The notes below the pieces were generated by a model, which was not told where the DNA came from, searched no databases, and saw only the letters and a program-made list of their open reading frames with translations. 64,000 nucleotides of DNA from Pycnopodia helianthoides (taxonomy: Eukaryota; Echinodermata; Asteroidea; Forcipulatida; Asteriidae): positions 7,985,001 to 8,049,000 of the forward strand of contig CM063250.1 in assembly GCA_032158295.1 (NCBI GenBank), in the 5' to 3' direction. The position numbers and the translations under genes are program-made. Numbering within the stretch: position 1 is the first letter of the stretch; each line of letters starts with the position of its first letter. This document shows, piece after piece, positions 1 through 12,201 of the stretch.

Positions 1-557
1 TTGTAAAAATCCAACATGCGGTTCACGAGTTATGATTTTTTACAAATATTAAACTTTGATTTATTGTAATTCCAAACCTGATGACGTCATCATGACATCA
101 TCAAGTTTGTGTCGTCTTGATATTGAGGTTCAAATGTCTGATGAGTTTCAATGTTCAATTCAATTTCAATCTTGAGTTATGCCGTAAATAAGCCCGAAAG
201 TGATGTTTTTCAAGAAAAAACCCAAAGGCAAACTTCGACCCAGGGTAACGACCCGGAAGTAAAGGTCATACGATTTTGGTGTTAACTTTTTAAAGATTGC
301 CCGTGTCTAGATCTATCATATGCCCAAATATAAAAAATGTGGCTAAAATATTCAGAGACATACAGGCATTGGCATGACGTCACTTTTTGAACCTAAATTT
401 GCTTGTAATTTGACACCCGATGACGTCATCATGACGGCACAACTTTTAGAATCATCTACAAGTTAATGTAAACCTACATGTAAAGTTTCAAGATCATGTA
501 AGTTTAACAACTATGCATTTGCCTGCGGACAAAAAACTCTGAGAAGAAGAATAAAAA

Positions 558-607
<50 letters not shown>

Positions 608-3600
608 ACGAACAAAAACAATGAGTTGTTCGCGCTGTTGCACGAACACCTCAACAATGAGTTGTTCGCGCTGTTGCACGAACACCTCAAAAATCTAGAT
701 TTAGTGTTTGTACGAACAAACACCGAGGTGTTCGGCTATCAATTGGGTCAGTGTTTAATTAAATCGATGAAAAGATTGTTGATAGCTTTTGAATTTTCAC
801 GGAAAGTACATTTGTTACACAGGAAATAAATGCTAAGGTTACTACTTAACTTCCGCTTTCAACCGAAAGTCAAGGTCAATTGAGTCCACACTCTGTGTAG
901 CGTTTGATTATTTTTCGAAGACCTCTCCGATGATGTATAGATTGTAAAATTCCGATGCACGGTTCATAAGTTATTAATTTTTCAAATTCATTAATTTTTT
1001 TAATTTAATTGAACACCTGATTACGTCATTATGACGTCAAGAAAGCGGTGTCTTCTACAATTGAAGAGCTAACTATATGCGAAGTTTGAAGGTTGTGTGA
1101 TCTTTGGAAGTGTGTCTTTTGTTATCTGACAAAAATGCTCACACTTGGATTAGACTAACAGCCCATACAGCCTTGCTCTATGCATAGCCTATGCCAAATG
1201 GACTTTGCCCCCCTGTTATCAGTCGAGCAGAACACGCCACGGTACGCATAGCCTTCAATGCATGTGATTTGTAGGCGCTCGTTCGTATGTCTACCTGTGT
1301 TCTTTCAGTTTCACTATCGTGCGTGGTCACGGTGGGTCAACTTAAACGTGCGCCTTTTTCGACCTCATGTAAAGGTCAAAATATTGTCATCTGATTGCAA
1401 AAGTTTGAGCAGGCTTAACGTTCCACACCTTGATACAAAAAATAAACTAAAATAATTGGTAGTTTTTGAGATACGAATTGTTGAAATTTTCAACTTCCGA
1501 TTTGAACCGGAAGTAAAGGTCAAATGGAGTCAAGTTTTGTGTAGGGTTTGTTGACTTTTCAACGACCTGTCCGATGATGTGTCGCTTGTAAAAATCCAAC
1601 ATGCGGTTCACAAGTTATGATTTTTTACAAATATTAAACTTTGATTTATTGTAATTCAAAACCTGATGACGTCATCATGACATCATCAAGTTTGTGTTGT
1701 CTTGATATTGAGGTTCAAATGTCTGATGAGTTTCAATGTTAAATTCAATTTCAATCTCGAGTTATGCCGTAGACAAGCCCGAAAATGATGTTTTTCAAGA
1801 AAAAACCAAAGGCAAACTTCGACCCAGGGTAACGACCAAGAAGTAAAGGTCATACGATTTTGAAGTTAACTTTTCAAATGTTGCCCATGTCTTGGTCTAT
1901 CATATGCCCAAATACGAATATTGTAGCTATAATATTCAGAGACATACAGGCATTGGCATGACGTCACTTTTTGAACTTAAAGTGCTTGTAAATTAACACC
2001 TGATGACGTAATCGTGACGTCACAACTTACTTGCCTTCTGATAGTTATGATCTAACTTCACATGAAGTTTCAAGTTGATCAAAAGTTCGCAACTATGCTT
2101 TTGCCTGCGGACAAGTCTCGTTCGGAAGAATAAGAAAAACTAAAAGGAAAAAAAAAACACGAACAAAAACAATGAGTTGTTCGCGCTGTTGCACGAACAC
2201 CTCAAAAAAATAGAATTTAGTGTTTGTACGAACAAACACCGAGGTGTTCGGCTATTAACTGGGTCAGTGTTTAATTAAATCGATGAAAAGATTCTTGATA
2301 GCTTTTGAATTTTCACGGAAAGTACATTTGTTACACAGGAAATAAATGCTAAGGTTACTACTTAACTTCCGCTTTCAACCGAAAGACAAGGTCAATTGAG
2401 TCCACACTCTGTGTAGCGTTTGATTATTTTTCGAAGACCTCTCCGATGATGTATATATTGTAAAATTCCGATGCACGGTTCAAAAGTTATTAATTTTTCA
2501 AATATATAATTTTTTTTAAATTTAATTGAATACCTGATTACGTCACTATGACGTCAAGAAAGCGGTGTCTTCTACAATTGAAGAGCTAACTATGTGCGAA
2601 GTTTGAAGGTTGTGTGATCTTTTGAAGTGTGTCTTTTGTTATCTGACAAAAATGCTCACACTTGGATTAGACTAACAGCTCATACAGCCTTGCTCTATGC
2701 ATAGCCTATGCCAAATGGACTTTGCCCCCCTGTGATCAGTCGAGCAGAACACGCCACGGTAGGCATAGCCTTTAATGCATGCGATGTGTAGGCGCACGTT
2801 CGTATGTCTACCTGTGTTCTTTCAGTTTCACTATCGTGCGTTGTCACGGTGGGTCAACTTAAACGTGCGCCTTTTTCGACCTCATGTAAAGGTCAAAATA
2901 TTGTCATCTGTGTGCAAAAGTTTGAGCAGGCTTAACGTTCCACACCTTGATACAGAAATAAACTAAAATAATGGGTAGTTTTTGAGATACGAATTGTTGA
3001 AATTTTCAACTTCCGATTTGAACCGGAAGTAAAGGTCAAATGGGGTCAAGTTTTGTGTAGGGTTTGTTGAACTTTCAACGACCCGTCCGATGATGTGTGG
3101 ATTGTAAAAATCCAACATGCGGTTCACGAGTTATGATTTTTTACAAATATTAAACTTTGATTTATTGTAATTCAAAACCTGATGACGTCATCATGACATC
3201 AAGTTTGTGCTGTCTTGATATTGAGGTTCAAATGTCTGATGAGTTTCAATGTTAAATTCAATTTCAATCTTGAGTTATGCCGTAGACAAGCCCGAAAATG
3301 ATGTTTTTCAAGAAAAAAAAACAAAGGCAAACTTCGACCCGGGTAACGACCAAGAAGTAAAGGTCATACGATTTTGAAGTTAACTTTTCAAATGTTGCCC
3401 ATGTCTTGGTCTATCATATGCCCAAATATGAGTATTGTAGCTATAATATTCAGAGACATACAGGCATTGGCATGACGTCACTTTTTGAACCTAAATTGCT
3501 TGTATTTTGACACCCGATGACGTCATCATGACGCAACAACGTCTGTATCATCTGCTAGTTGCAATCTACCTACATGTAAAGTTTCAAGTTGATATAGGCC

Positions 3601-3649
3601 TCGCAACTATGCGTTTTTTGTGGACAAAGCCCACTGAGAAGAAGAAAAA

Positions 3650-3710
<61 letters not shown>

Positions 3711-3831
3711 GAACAAAAACAATGAGTTGTACGCGCTGCTGCACGAACACCTCAAAAAAACCGAACAAAAACAATGAGTTGTTCGCGCTGTTGCACGAAC
3801 ACCTCAATAATAAGCTAGCCTCCCGAGACAA
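1..3831 (+). repeat. ~1.5 kb tandem repeat, about 2.5 units
   Basis: The sequence starting at 1 recurs at 1,586 and again at 3,102, giving units of 1,585 and 1,516 bp plus a shorter third unit. Each unit runs through TGACGTCA-rich modules, a GAA-rich or poly-A tract, one or two hairpin repeats containing TTGTTCGCGCTGTTGCACGAA, a small hairpin (704-723 in unit 1, 2,220-2,239 in unit 2) and AGGTGTTCG. The poly-A tract is about 47 bp in unit 1 (560-606), very short in unit 2 (about 2,151) and about 58 bp in unit 3 (3,652-3,709). No protein is encoded; the Phe-rich and Lys-rich open frames here are translations of the A/T tracts. Confidence 0.9.
606..691 (+). repeat. hairpin minisatellite in repeat tail
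   Basis: Two tandem copies of a motif built on GTTGTTCGCGCTGTTGCACG follow the poly-A tract, each ending in CGAACACCT. Related copies lie at 2,157-2,203 and 3,711-3,806. They correspond in position to the AGGTGTTCGTGC hairpins at 13.5 and 24.7 kb. Confidence 0.75.
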
Positions 3832-4180
3832 TGAAGTGATTTTATTTTATTTATAATGTAAATATATACATATGGTTTTTTTATGACTGATATCTACAGA
3901 CCGACCCTCAAAGGAGAAAATATATCTAAAAAGATGCAAACAAAAATGCTTTAATATGTGCAAACAGTGCGTTGTCCTTATGACTGTTGGTCTATCATAG
4001 AAATAAGTATTTACTATATACAGAGACATAAGGATTGGCAAATTTTGAACCTAAATTGATTAACCGATGACGTCATCTGACGCAACACGTCTGTTATGTG
4101 CACTACACATGTAAGTTCATGAACTCGCACTCTGCGGACAAGTCCATCGAAGAAAACTAAAAGAAAAAAAAAAATAACAA
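3809..4180 (+). repeat. decayed repeat tail, partly shared with 36.37-36.46 kb
   Basis: The stretch from about 3,814 (tagcctcccgagacaatg) to 3,925 closely matches 36,368-36,455, so it belongs to a separate dispersed repeat abutting the 1.5 kb array. From about 3,990 to 4,170 the sequence is a shortened, mutated copy of the unit end (atagaaataag, cagagacata, gatgacgtcatc, ctgcggacaagtc). No coding potential is seen. Confidence 0.6.
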
Positions 4181-4699
4181 GAAAAACAAAAAAACAATGA
4201 TTGTAGCCAATCAATAAAACGATACAAAAAGTCAGAAAAATAAACAACAAAGTGTTTATTTTATTTAAAGTAATTAACAATAGGAGACATTAAGACCACC
4301 GAGAAATAAAAATGCAACAATAATATCAACAGCCAGAGATGTTAATCCTTTTAGTGAGTTGAGAATTTGACGAAACCCTCGCTGCACTCTCATACATCGA
4401 TGCCGTTAAACAAATTCTGTTTACTCATTAACGGTCTCAAATAAAGTTTTAAAGTTCCTCATGACAGCTGATACACTATACCCAATTAATTGGGACGTAT
4501 CGACCTACAGTCCCTTTAACTCGAGCCCATAGAATTCCCTGGGCTCCAAAATCCCCTGCTAACCCTCCAGACACCTCCGAGGTCTAGATACCGCTGTAGG
4601 CACACATTGTCTGTCCTCAGACCATGCGTTGTGGTTTCGGGGAGGCCAATTAAATAAGATATCTTGTTTCTCAGAAGACTGGTAAGCACTGGAAAGCAG

Positions 4700-5117
4700 T
4701 GCAAAAAAAAATGAAAAATTGAAAAAAAGTTTGATTTTGGTAACATTTTTTTTTTTTGCAACTGAGTGTGCTTACCATCCAGGAACATTTTTTTGCATTT
4801 TGTTTTCTTCTGGGGATTCAGTGAACGTTTCTGAGTGTAATGATACCATGTTAGAAGAGTTTGTGAGCAGCCAAATTAGTGTTATGCGCAATTTCACACC
4901 GTACTGCAGATGACTGTGCGATGGGGGGATAAACGCTTTTGAAGGTCATAGTGCAGCGCATAAAAGTTGGATTTTTGCAAAAATTAGGGTTTTTGTTTCA
5001 ACTGAGTGTGCTTACCCCCTATGAACATTTTGTTTGAATTTTTTTGTTCTGGGGATTCAGTGAACGTTTCTGAGTCTAAGTATACCATGTTAGAAGAGTT
5101 TGTGAGCAGCCAAAATA
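4700..5117 (+). repeat. ~190-240 bp tandem repeat, left part
   Basis: A unit containing GATACCATGTTAGAAGAG and TTTGTGAGCAGCCAAA recurs at about 4,822 and 5,061, and again after the inserted element at about 6,516, 6,731 and 6,922. Spacing is 190-240 bp once the insertion is removed. The short open frames through it share residues only because the DNA is repeated. Confidence 0.8.
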
Positions 5118-6371
5118 AACACTATAAGAACTAAAAGGGTATTATTGGAAATCCCTCATTTTGATTTTTTTTAAAGATAAAACTGCAGTAGCACATGTAA
5201 AATACATTTTTTATTGAAAACTCTGAGATATTTGAGATAAAGTAAACAATATATTTTTTTTTCACGTGGAAAAAATATTATGGTTCCAAAAACTTTTATT
5301 TTCAATAGAAAAACTAAATTTCCGTTCTTTCAGCGTAAAATACAGCTCTAATATTAGTTCATTATATTTGATTATTTCAAAATGGATATCACTTCATACG
5401 GATTTTATCCACGAAATAACGATAAGAAACATTTGTAAGGATAGTTCCTCACCAAATGCTTACTTTACCTATAAAATACATAGTTAGTGCATGTTTGGTA
5501 CTTGCTAACATATAAAACAATATTAATAACAGTACAAAAATACATTTTGTAAAGTTCTTACTCACAACAAGTTTATTTCACAGAGAAAACCAAAGTTTCT
5601 GAGACTTGGCATTTATAAACAGTAAAATAACAATATGTACGCTAAAAAACATACTTTTGATTACAACTTGAGCAAATCATAATTTTTAATAAGAATGTAT
5701 GTTTTATTTGTATTTGCACCTGGCGTAATCTATTAAACAACACAATATGCGGAATTAACACAGGCCATAGAACAAGCAAAATCATAACATGAAATCAACA
5801 GTTCAGTTGTTAAAATTTATTACCTTTGCGTTATTTACATGGGAGTGGGTGATTGGTACGCCAATTGGCGTACCTTTCCCAAGACATAATTTCAAAATGG
5901 AGTTATTTATCAACCATTGCTTGAATTGCACCATGATTGCACCGTGATAATTTTGTATGATTCTGGTGTTTAATTGTACAAATACTTTTTTTTCTTATTA
6001 AACGTTAAAACATTCTTAATTAAAATTAAGTCTAATAAAAATCACAATTATTAGGGTAAAATGTTTATTAATCTTTGAGTGGTACAAATACTCTTGCATT
6101 TCGAACTTTGTCTGGTAAAAAACGTGTTTTTGGCATTAAAAAATAAAGCACGTATTTTTTCAGTAAATTTTGTGTTGTTCATTTTGTTCGGGTTGGATTT
6201 AGATTATTATGTTTAAAAAAACGCAAACTCGAGTTAGTTCAGCAGTTTATATGAAAGTTTTACTTTTTTTCCGAAAAAAAAAACATTTAATAAAATTAAA
6301 ACAGCATTTTTTCCAGGTTAAAATGTTTAAATCTGAACTTCTTATAATACCCTTTTAGTTCTTATTGTGTT
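5118..6371. mobile_element. 1,254 bp non-autonomous TIR element
   Basis: The element interrupts the ~200 bp tandem array. Its ends are 28 bp terminal inverted repeats (5,118-5,145 and 6,344-6,371), matching at 27 of 28 positions and beginning AACACTATAAGAACT. AATA is duplicated on both sides (5,114-5,117 and 6,372-6,375), and the uninterrupted copy at 6,781 reads ccaaaatagttttacacg, which gives the empty site. The interior is AT-rich and has no transposase-like open frame, so it is non-autonomous. I do not assign a superfamily. Confidence 0.85.
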
Positions 6372-6375
6372 AATA

Positions 6376-7060
6376 GTTTTACACGCAATTTCACACGGTA
6401 CTGCAGCAAACAGTGCGATACTGTAACGGTGTGATTTTGATGGATTTGGGTAAAAAATAAACAAAACATTGATTTTTCACTTTTTTTGATTTTTTTCTTT
6501 TTTGGGGATTAAGTGAACGATTCTGAGTCTAATGATACCATGTTAGAAGAGTTTGTGAGCAGCCAAATTAGTTTTACACGCAATTTCACACGGTACGGCA
6601 GCGGACCGTGCGATCATGTAACAGAGCATAAAAGTTGGATTTTTGCAAAAATTAGGGTTTTTTGGTTCAACTGAGTGTGCTTACCCCCATGAACATTTTG
6701 TTTGCATTTTTTTTTGTTCTGGGGATTCAGTGAACGTTTCTGAGTCTAATGATACCATGTTAGAAGAGTTTGTGAGCAGCCAAAATAGTTTTACACGCAA
6801 TTTCACATGGTACTGCAGCAAACAGTGCAATACTGTAACGGTGTGATTTTGATGGATTTGGGTAAAAAATTAAAAAAAATTGATTTTTCACTGTTTTTGA
6901 ATTTTTTTTTCTTGGGATTGAGTGAACGATTCTGAGTCTAATGGTACCATGTTAGAAGAGTTTGTGAGCAGCCAAATTAGTGTTATGTGCAATTTCACAC
7001 CGTGCTGCAGATTACTGTGCGATGGGGGGGATAAACGCTTTTGAAGGTCATAGTGCAGCG
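6376..7060 (+). repeat. ~190-240 bp tandem repeat, right part
   Basis: This continues the array of 4.7-5.1 kb with three more units. The last ends near 7,060 in gggataaacgcttttgaagg, the same segment as at 4,927. CACGCAATTTCACACGGTAC recurs at each unit start. Confidence 0.8.
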
Positions 7061-7340
7061 CAGGGTTTAACTTGTCTTCTTAACATATTATTCAAAGTAT
7101 AGTTGCGCTTCCACCACTGTGACCTGTGGTCGGAATCATAGCCTCATGAAACTCTGGAGCGCTATGGCAACTAAACAAGTCACAAAATACAATAAGGATA
7201 TAAACATTAAACAACTGGCTTAATGACCCCAAAAGCGCCAAAAATGTGTTTGGTGGCTATCCGTACCGTGAAAACTTGCCCACCCCGAGGCACATTATAT
7301 AAACAAAATAAAATAAAACCAACATCCCGCCTCATAAAAT

Positions 7341-7640
7341 ACCAGGGGCAGCCATGGAAGACTCAACTTCCCGCCCATAGGGCAGCCATGGAAGACTCAT
7401 TCTTCACGCCCAATCATTACCATTACCAGGGGCAGCCATGGAAGAATAAACTTCCCGCCCACAGGGCAGCCATGGAAGACTCATTCTTCCCGCCCTTTTT
7501 TTTTTTTTTTTTTAATAATATCAGGGGCAGCCATGGAAGACTCAACTTCCCGCCCACAGGGCAGCCATGGAAGACTCATTCTTCCCGCCCAATAATACCA
7601 TTACCAAGGGCAACCATGGAAGACTCAACTTCCCGCCCAG
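7341..7640 (+). repeat. GCAGCCATGGAAGA minisatellite
   Basis: The motif GGGCAGCCATGGAAGACTCA followed by CTTCCCGCCC or TTCTTCCCGCCC recurs about seven times at alternating short and long spacings. A run of T interrupts it at about 7,496-7,513. The 146-codon open frame across it is a by-product of the repeat. Confidence 0.8.
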
Positions 7641-9763
7641 TAAGCAACAAAGACACCTTATGAAAGAATAAACTTCCGGTGTAATTACATTGTGCACAAA
7701 CTTAGGTATAGTGAAATACCGGCACAATTACAGTGAAATATACGGTTGGTTGAAGGGGATGGTGGAGGGAAAAATGTTATGTCTAAACACTTTGGTTGAC
7801 TGTGACAAAGTGAGGATTTCCCGCAAAAAACATACAACCCACGCTAATTCGCGAAGGCTGATTGGATAAAAGTAATACTTACAAACATCGTCTGATCATT
7901 CATTCGCTATGAAATTAATATAGCACATAACCCAAATAGTATGGTCACCAAGCCAACGCTGCACACGCACACACATATACAGCTATTGGCCGTGAACTCA
8001 AAATCGATATTCCAAGGTCACCATGTATGCAGCGCAGACCTAGCTTGACCCAGAAACCCAATTCCGAAGTCCCCGGTAAACCTGTTACACATTGCGCGTG
8101 CGCACCGACAATGTAAACATACAATGTAACCCAAAAACACTAATAAGCCATATGCCTACGCCGGACGGCATTGTAAATATACATGTTTACTGAGTATAAG
8201 GCATTTTATCATTTATTGATGATAAACTGAATTATCTCCACACCATGCAAAGCTTCAAACACCAATAATACAGTTATCACTTAACTGTCGACAGGCCCCT
8301 TTATTGTGTGTCATACCCTTAAGCTAGTTGCCCGAATTGAATACAAATAGGCATTTAGGCCGACATGTGCATGTATTATTGGACGCTTTTCAATTCCTTC
8401 TGAATAAAAACGACTCGAGTCTGATTTGAGCCTATGAGAGCAACGACTTGAGTAGACTGGTAGTCCCCTCGTCTGTCCTTAATTCCCTTACTCCCCCCCC
8501 CCCCCTCCTCGTATAGGTCTCGGAGAGCATTTAGTGTGCGGGGTGATATAGGGTAAAATCGTCACCCGAATGCTGACTCCAGTACTTTCGTCCTCTAATG
8601 GTAAAAGTGTATGTGCCATGTCTGTCATAAATGACACTGAAGCTGTCTGCTTGGCCCGAGTCATCCAGACCCAGAAATGTTTGTGCGTGTCGATGGCCGC
8701 TGTTATGGCTATAGTATTAAGTGCGTATGCCAACAAAAGTGACATTTGCGTGAAAATACGCAAGCAGCGCCTCAAAAGAGCATGCAGTAGTGTTGATGAG
8801 CATAATACAAGTTAAAGTATCAAATTAATCTGGGTCTTTTCCTCCATGGGTTGACATGTATTTGGGGGCTTTAATCACTTTTCAAGTACCCTTTTGTTGG
8901 TGGTATGGTATCACTGCGTAACAGGCTGGGTAGCCTTGGACGTGTCAACAGGTACTACATTTTGTACTGCGGAGCAACCGCGCGAAAAAAATCGCGTGAT
9001 ATACCCTGGTACATTAGAACTTTGAATAACAATGGGGGAAAATTGCATAAATCAGTTTTGCTGAGGCCAACTGTGCGACCAACCTTGGAGCTCAACGGTC
9101 CAACACACCCTTGGGATCACTACCCTAGGTTGTGCATTTAAACACGAGTGCTTCGCTTATTTTCATCGCCGCTTCGCTCCAGCTTCCAACCAGATCGGGT
9201 CGTGACAGACAGCTACACATCTTCCAAACTTCTCGAATCACGGTTCTTAACTAGGTGAGTGATAAGACAACAGTTGGTGCTCGGTCCATATAAATTATGA
9301 TTGTCATTATGATGGTTGTCCGTATAAATTGTTTGTCGTTGCCACGTGCTTACACAGCAGATTTAGCCCGAATTTTCACAGGTTCGTTATTTCATGTACA
9401 AGAAGACTGTCTGAGACTATTTTGTCAGCTCTACCAATCCTGTTATTACCTTTAACTTGGTAAATTTTTCATAATGTGGTTTGGTAGTGTGCTTTTTAAA
9501 CACACTACATGATGGGCTTTAAATAACTTCCAAAAACCATCGATGCAATGCTACTATGTTGTAAAGTATTTGCGTTGCCAGAAGGTATTATTTCCATCAA
9601 CAAACTGAAGCAAAGGTGGGCGTGGCACACCAATCAGTTAAGAATGGGCGATTATAAAACTATAGCCCTTTCCATCGTATTGGAAGGATCGGAGATCTTT
9701 CTCATGTGACGTAAGATCTTTTCCGTCGTGTGTTAGTATTGGCTGGTGTAGAAAAATGTAAGA
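7641..9763. other. intergenic, no gene seen
   Basis: No exon with splice sites, conserved protein or RNA gene is recognised. There is a poly-C run near 8,493-8,505. The two overlapping open frames at about 8,488-8,815 lie on opposite strands and show no domain. Confidence 0.5.
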
Positions 9764-12056
9764 CTAGAAATTCAGTTTTTGTCAATTACAAAAACAGGGT
9801 GTTCGTGAGTAATTTCATTAAAGTTGTGATTGATTGAATTGGTGACAAAATTTTACCTTATCAATCCAATTTCTGGTTCAGGAGTTATATTCATTCAATA
9901 TAAAACTTCAACTGCTGGTTTGAACCAGAAGTCAATGTCATATGAGATCATACTCTTTGTATCGTTTCTTAAGTTGTTACATATCATCCCAACGATGTTT
10001 AGATTGTAAATATCCAATATGTGGTTCAGAAGTTATGAATTTTTATAACATGACATTTCAACTTGCGGTTTTTACCGGAAGTCAATGTCAAACCGGTCAC
10101 ATTTTGAATAGTGCGTGTCAATTTATTTATGACCTTTCAGATGATATATGGATTGAAAAAATCCAATACCTGTTTCAGGAGTAATGAATTTTTCAAAATT
10201 TAAACATCAATTTCCGGTTTAGACCGGAAGTCAAGATTAAAAAGGGTCACATTTTGTGTAGCGCGTGATTAGTTTATGAAGACCTTTTAGATGATGGATG
10301 GATTGTAAACATCTAATATGTGGTTCAGAACTTTTGATTTTTCAAAATATAAAGTTTCAACTTCCGTTTTGAACCGGAAGGCAATGTCAAATGAGGAGAC
10401 ACTTGGTAGCGTTGATGGAGTCTTCTGAGTCCTTTCTTATGACTTATAGATGATAAAAATAAAACATGTGGTTCAGGATTTGTAATTAATGAAACATTAC
10501 ATATCAATTTTCGACTTTAACCGGAAGTCAAGGTCAAACAGGGTCGCATATTGTGTAGCACGTGATAAGTCTAACAAGACCTTTCAGATGATGTTTGAAT
10601 TGTTAAAATCCAACGTGTGGTTCAGGAGTTAAGAATTTTTCAAATAATTAGATGGATGATCCGCTGGGGTGCAATATGAGCTCTAACACCGCAGATGCGG
10701 AATGTATTCCAGCATGGTCCCCACAGCACAATACATTTACGTGCAAAATAATCACACATGCATTTAACATAGAACGTCAATGAAACTGCACGTGTCAGTG
10801 CACGTGTAAAGGAGGTTGACCCTAATTGACCGTCTTATTGACGGTCAACTGTTACGTGAGATATGTGTGGCTGTACAGGTACAGCCTATGTTTACGTGTG
10901 TTCTTTCACCAACGCGCGTCGTCAATGCGGGTTAACTTACACGTGCGCCTTTTTCGACCAGATGTAAAAATCAAAATGTTATCTCTGTGCAACAGTTTGA
11001 GGAGGCTTAACGTTCTACAACCTAATACAAAAAAAACTCTAAAATGATCAGCAGTTTTTGAGATATGAATTTTTGAAATTTTCAACTTCCGTTTTGAACC
11101 AGAGGTCAAGGTCAAATGGGGTCAAATTGTATGTAGCGTTTTTTGAACTTTCAACGACCTGTCCGATGTTTTATAGATTGTAAAAATCCTACATGTGGTT
11201 CAGGGGTTATGATTTTTTACAAATATTAAACTTTGAATTAGTGTAATTTGATACCTGATGACGTCATCATGACATCATCAAGTCTGTGTCGTCTTGATAC
11301 CGAGGTTCAATTGTCTGACAAGTTTCAATGTTCAATTCACTTTCAATCTTGAGTTATGCTGTAAAAAAGGCAAAAAACAGATTTTTGAAGGAAAAAAACC
11401 CGAAGGTAAACTTCGACCCAGGGTAACGACCCGGAAGTAAAGGTCATACGATTTTGTGGTTAACTTTTGAAATGTTGCCCCATTCTTCAACTAAAAGATG
11501 CCCAATTATGAACATCGTAGTATAAAGATTGCCGAAACTACAGCAATAAGCAAATGGTCAATTTTCAATTTAAAAAATCTTGTAATTCAACACCCGATGA
11601 CGTCATCGTGACGTCATGACAAATGTGTTGTCTTCATTTCGAGGTACAATTGCCTGATGAGTTTTAAGGTTCAATTCAGTTTCAATCTTGAGTTATGCCC
11701 GAAAAATGAAAACAAAAACAAAGGCAGACTTTGACCTTCCGGTACGACCGGAACTAAAGGTCATAAGATTTTGACGTTAACTTTTGAAATGTTGCCCCAG
11801 TCTTTAACTATCAGATGCCCAATTATGAACATCATAGCTTTTAAATTCATTGAAATACAGCACATAGCATATGGTCACTTTTCAACTTTAAAAACCTTGT
11901 AATTTGACACCTGGTGACGTCATCGTGACGTAATGAAAACTGTGCCGTCTTCATATAGTGGTTCAATTGTCTGATGAGTTTCAAGGTTCAGTTCAGTTTC
12001 AATCTTGAGTTATGTTGCCGAGAAGAGTTCTACGGAAGAAGAAGATGAAGAAGAAA
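9764..12056 (+). mobile_element. modular repeat element, plus copy (left arm of inverted repeat)
   Basis: The head is CTAGA at 9,764 followed by a hairpin (9,775-9,795, stem GTTTTTGT/ACAAAAAC) and GGTGTTCGTGAG. The body contains about five ~175 bp modules with CTTCCGG...CCGGAAG and AAGGTCA, then ~230 bp modules with TGACGTCATCGTGACGTCA. The tail is GAA-rich (about 12,036-12,056). The whole element reappears inverted at 18,532-16,252. No protein is encoded. Confidence 0.85.
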
Positions 12057-12201
12057 CTAGACGTACAGTGTTTGTAAACAACAAACACACAGGTGTTCGT
12101 GAGTGATGTCAGATTGTGTTTGAATGAAATGGGGACGACATCAAACATAGCAATTAAATGTCTGGTTCAGAGGTTAGAATGTTTTCAAAGGTAAAACTTC
12201 G
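12057..12201 (+). mobile_element. head of second modular element, interrupted
   Basis: CTAGA at 12,057, a perfect hairpin (12,068-12,088, stem GTGTTTGT/ACAAACAC) and AGGTGTTCGTGAG at 12,091 mark a new element head directly after the previous tail. It matches 20,595-20,740 almost exactly until 12,201, where the sequence switches to the repeat beginning TTGATAATTTAAGG. Confidence 0.75.

Noticed and set aside
494..829. Open frames with long Phe or Lys runs around the poly-A tracts
   Set aside because: They are translations of homopolymer tracts and hairpin repeats on both strands, and the same frames recur with each tandem unit.
7223..7663. 146-codon open frame with HRAAMEDS repeats
   Set aside because: The frame exists because the minisatellite unit lacks stops; there is no domain, and spacing between units shifts frame relative to the motif.
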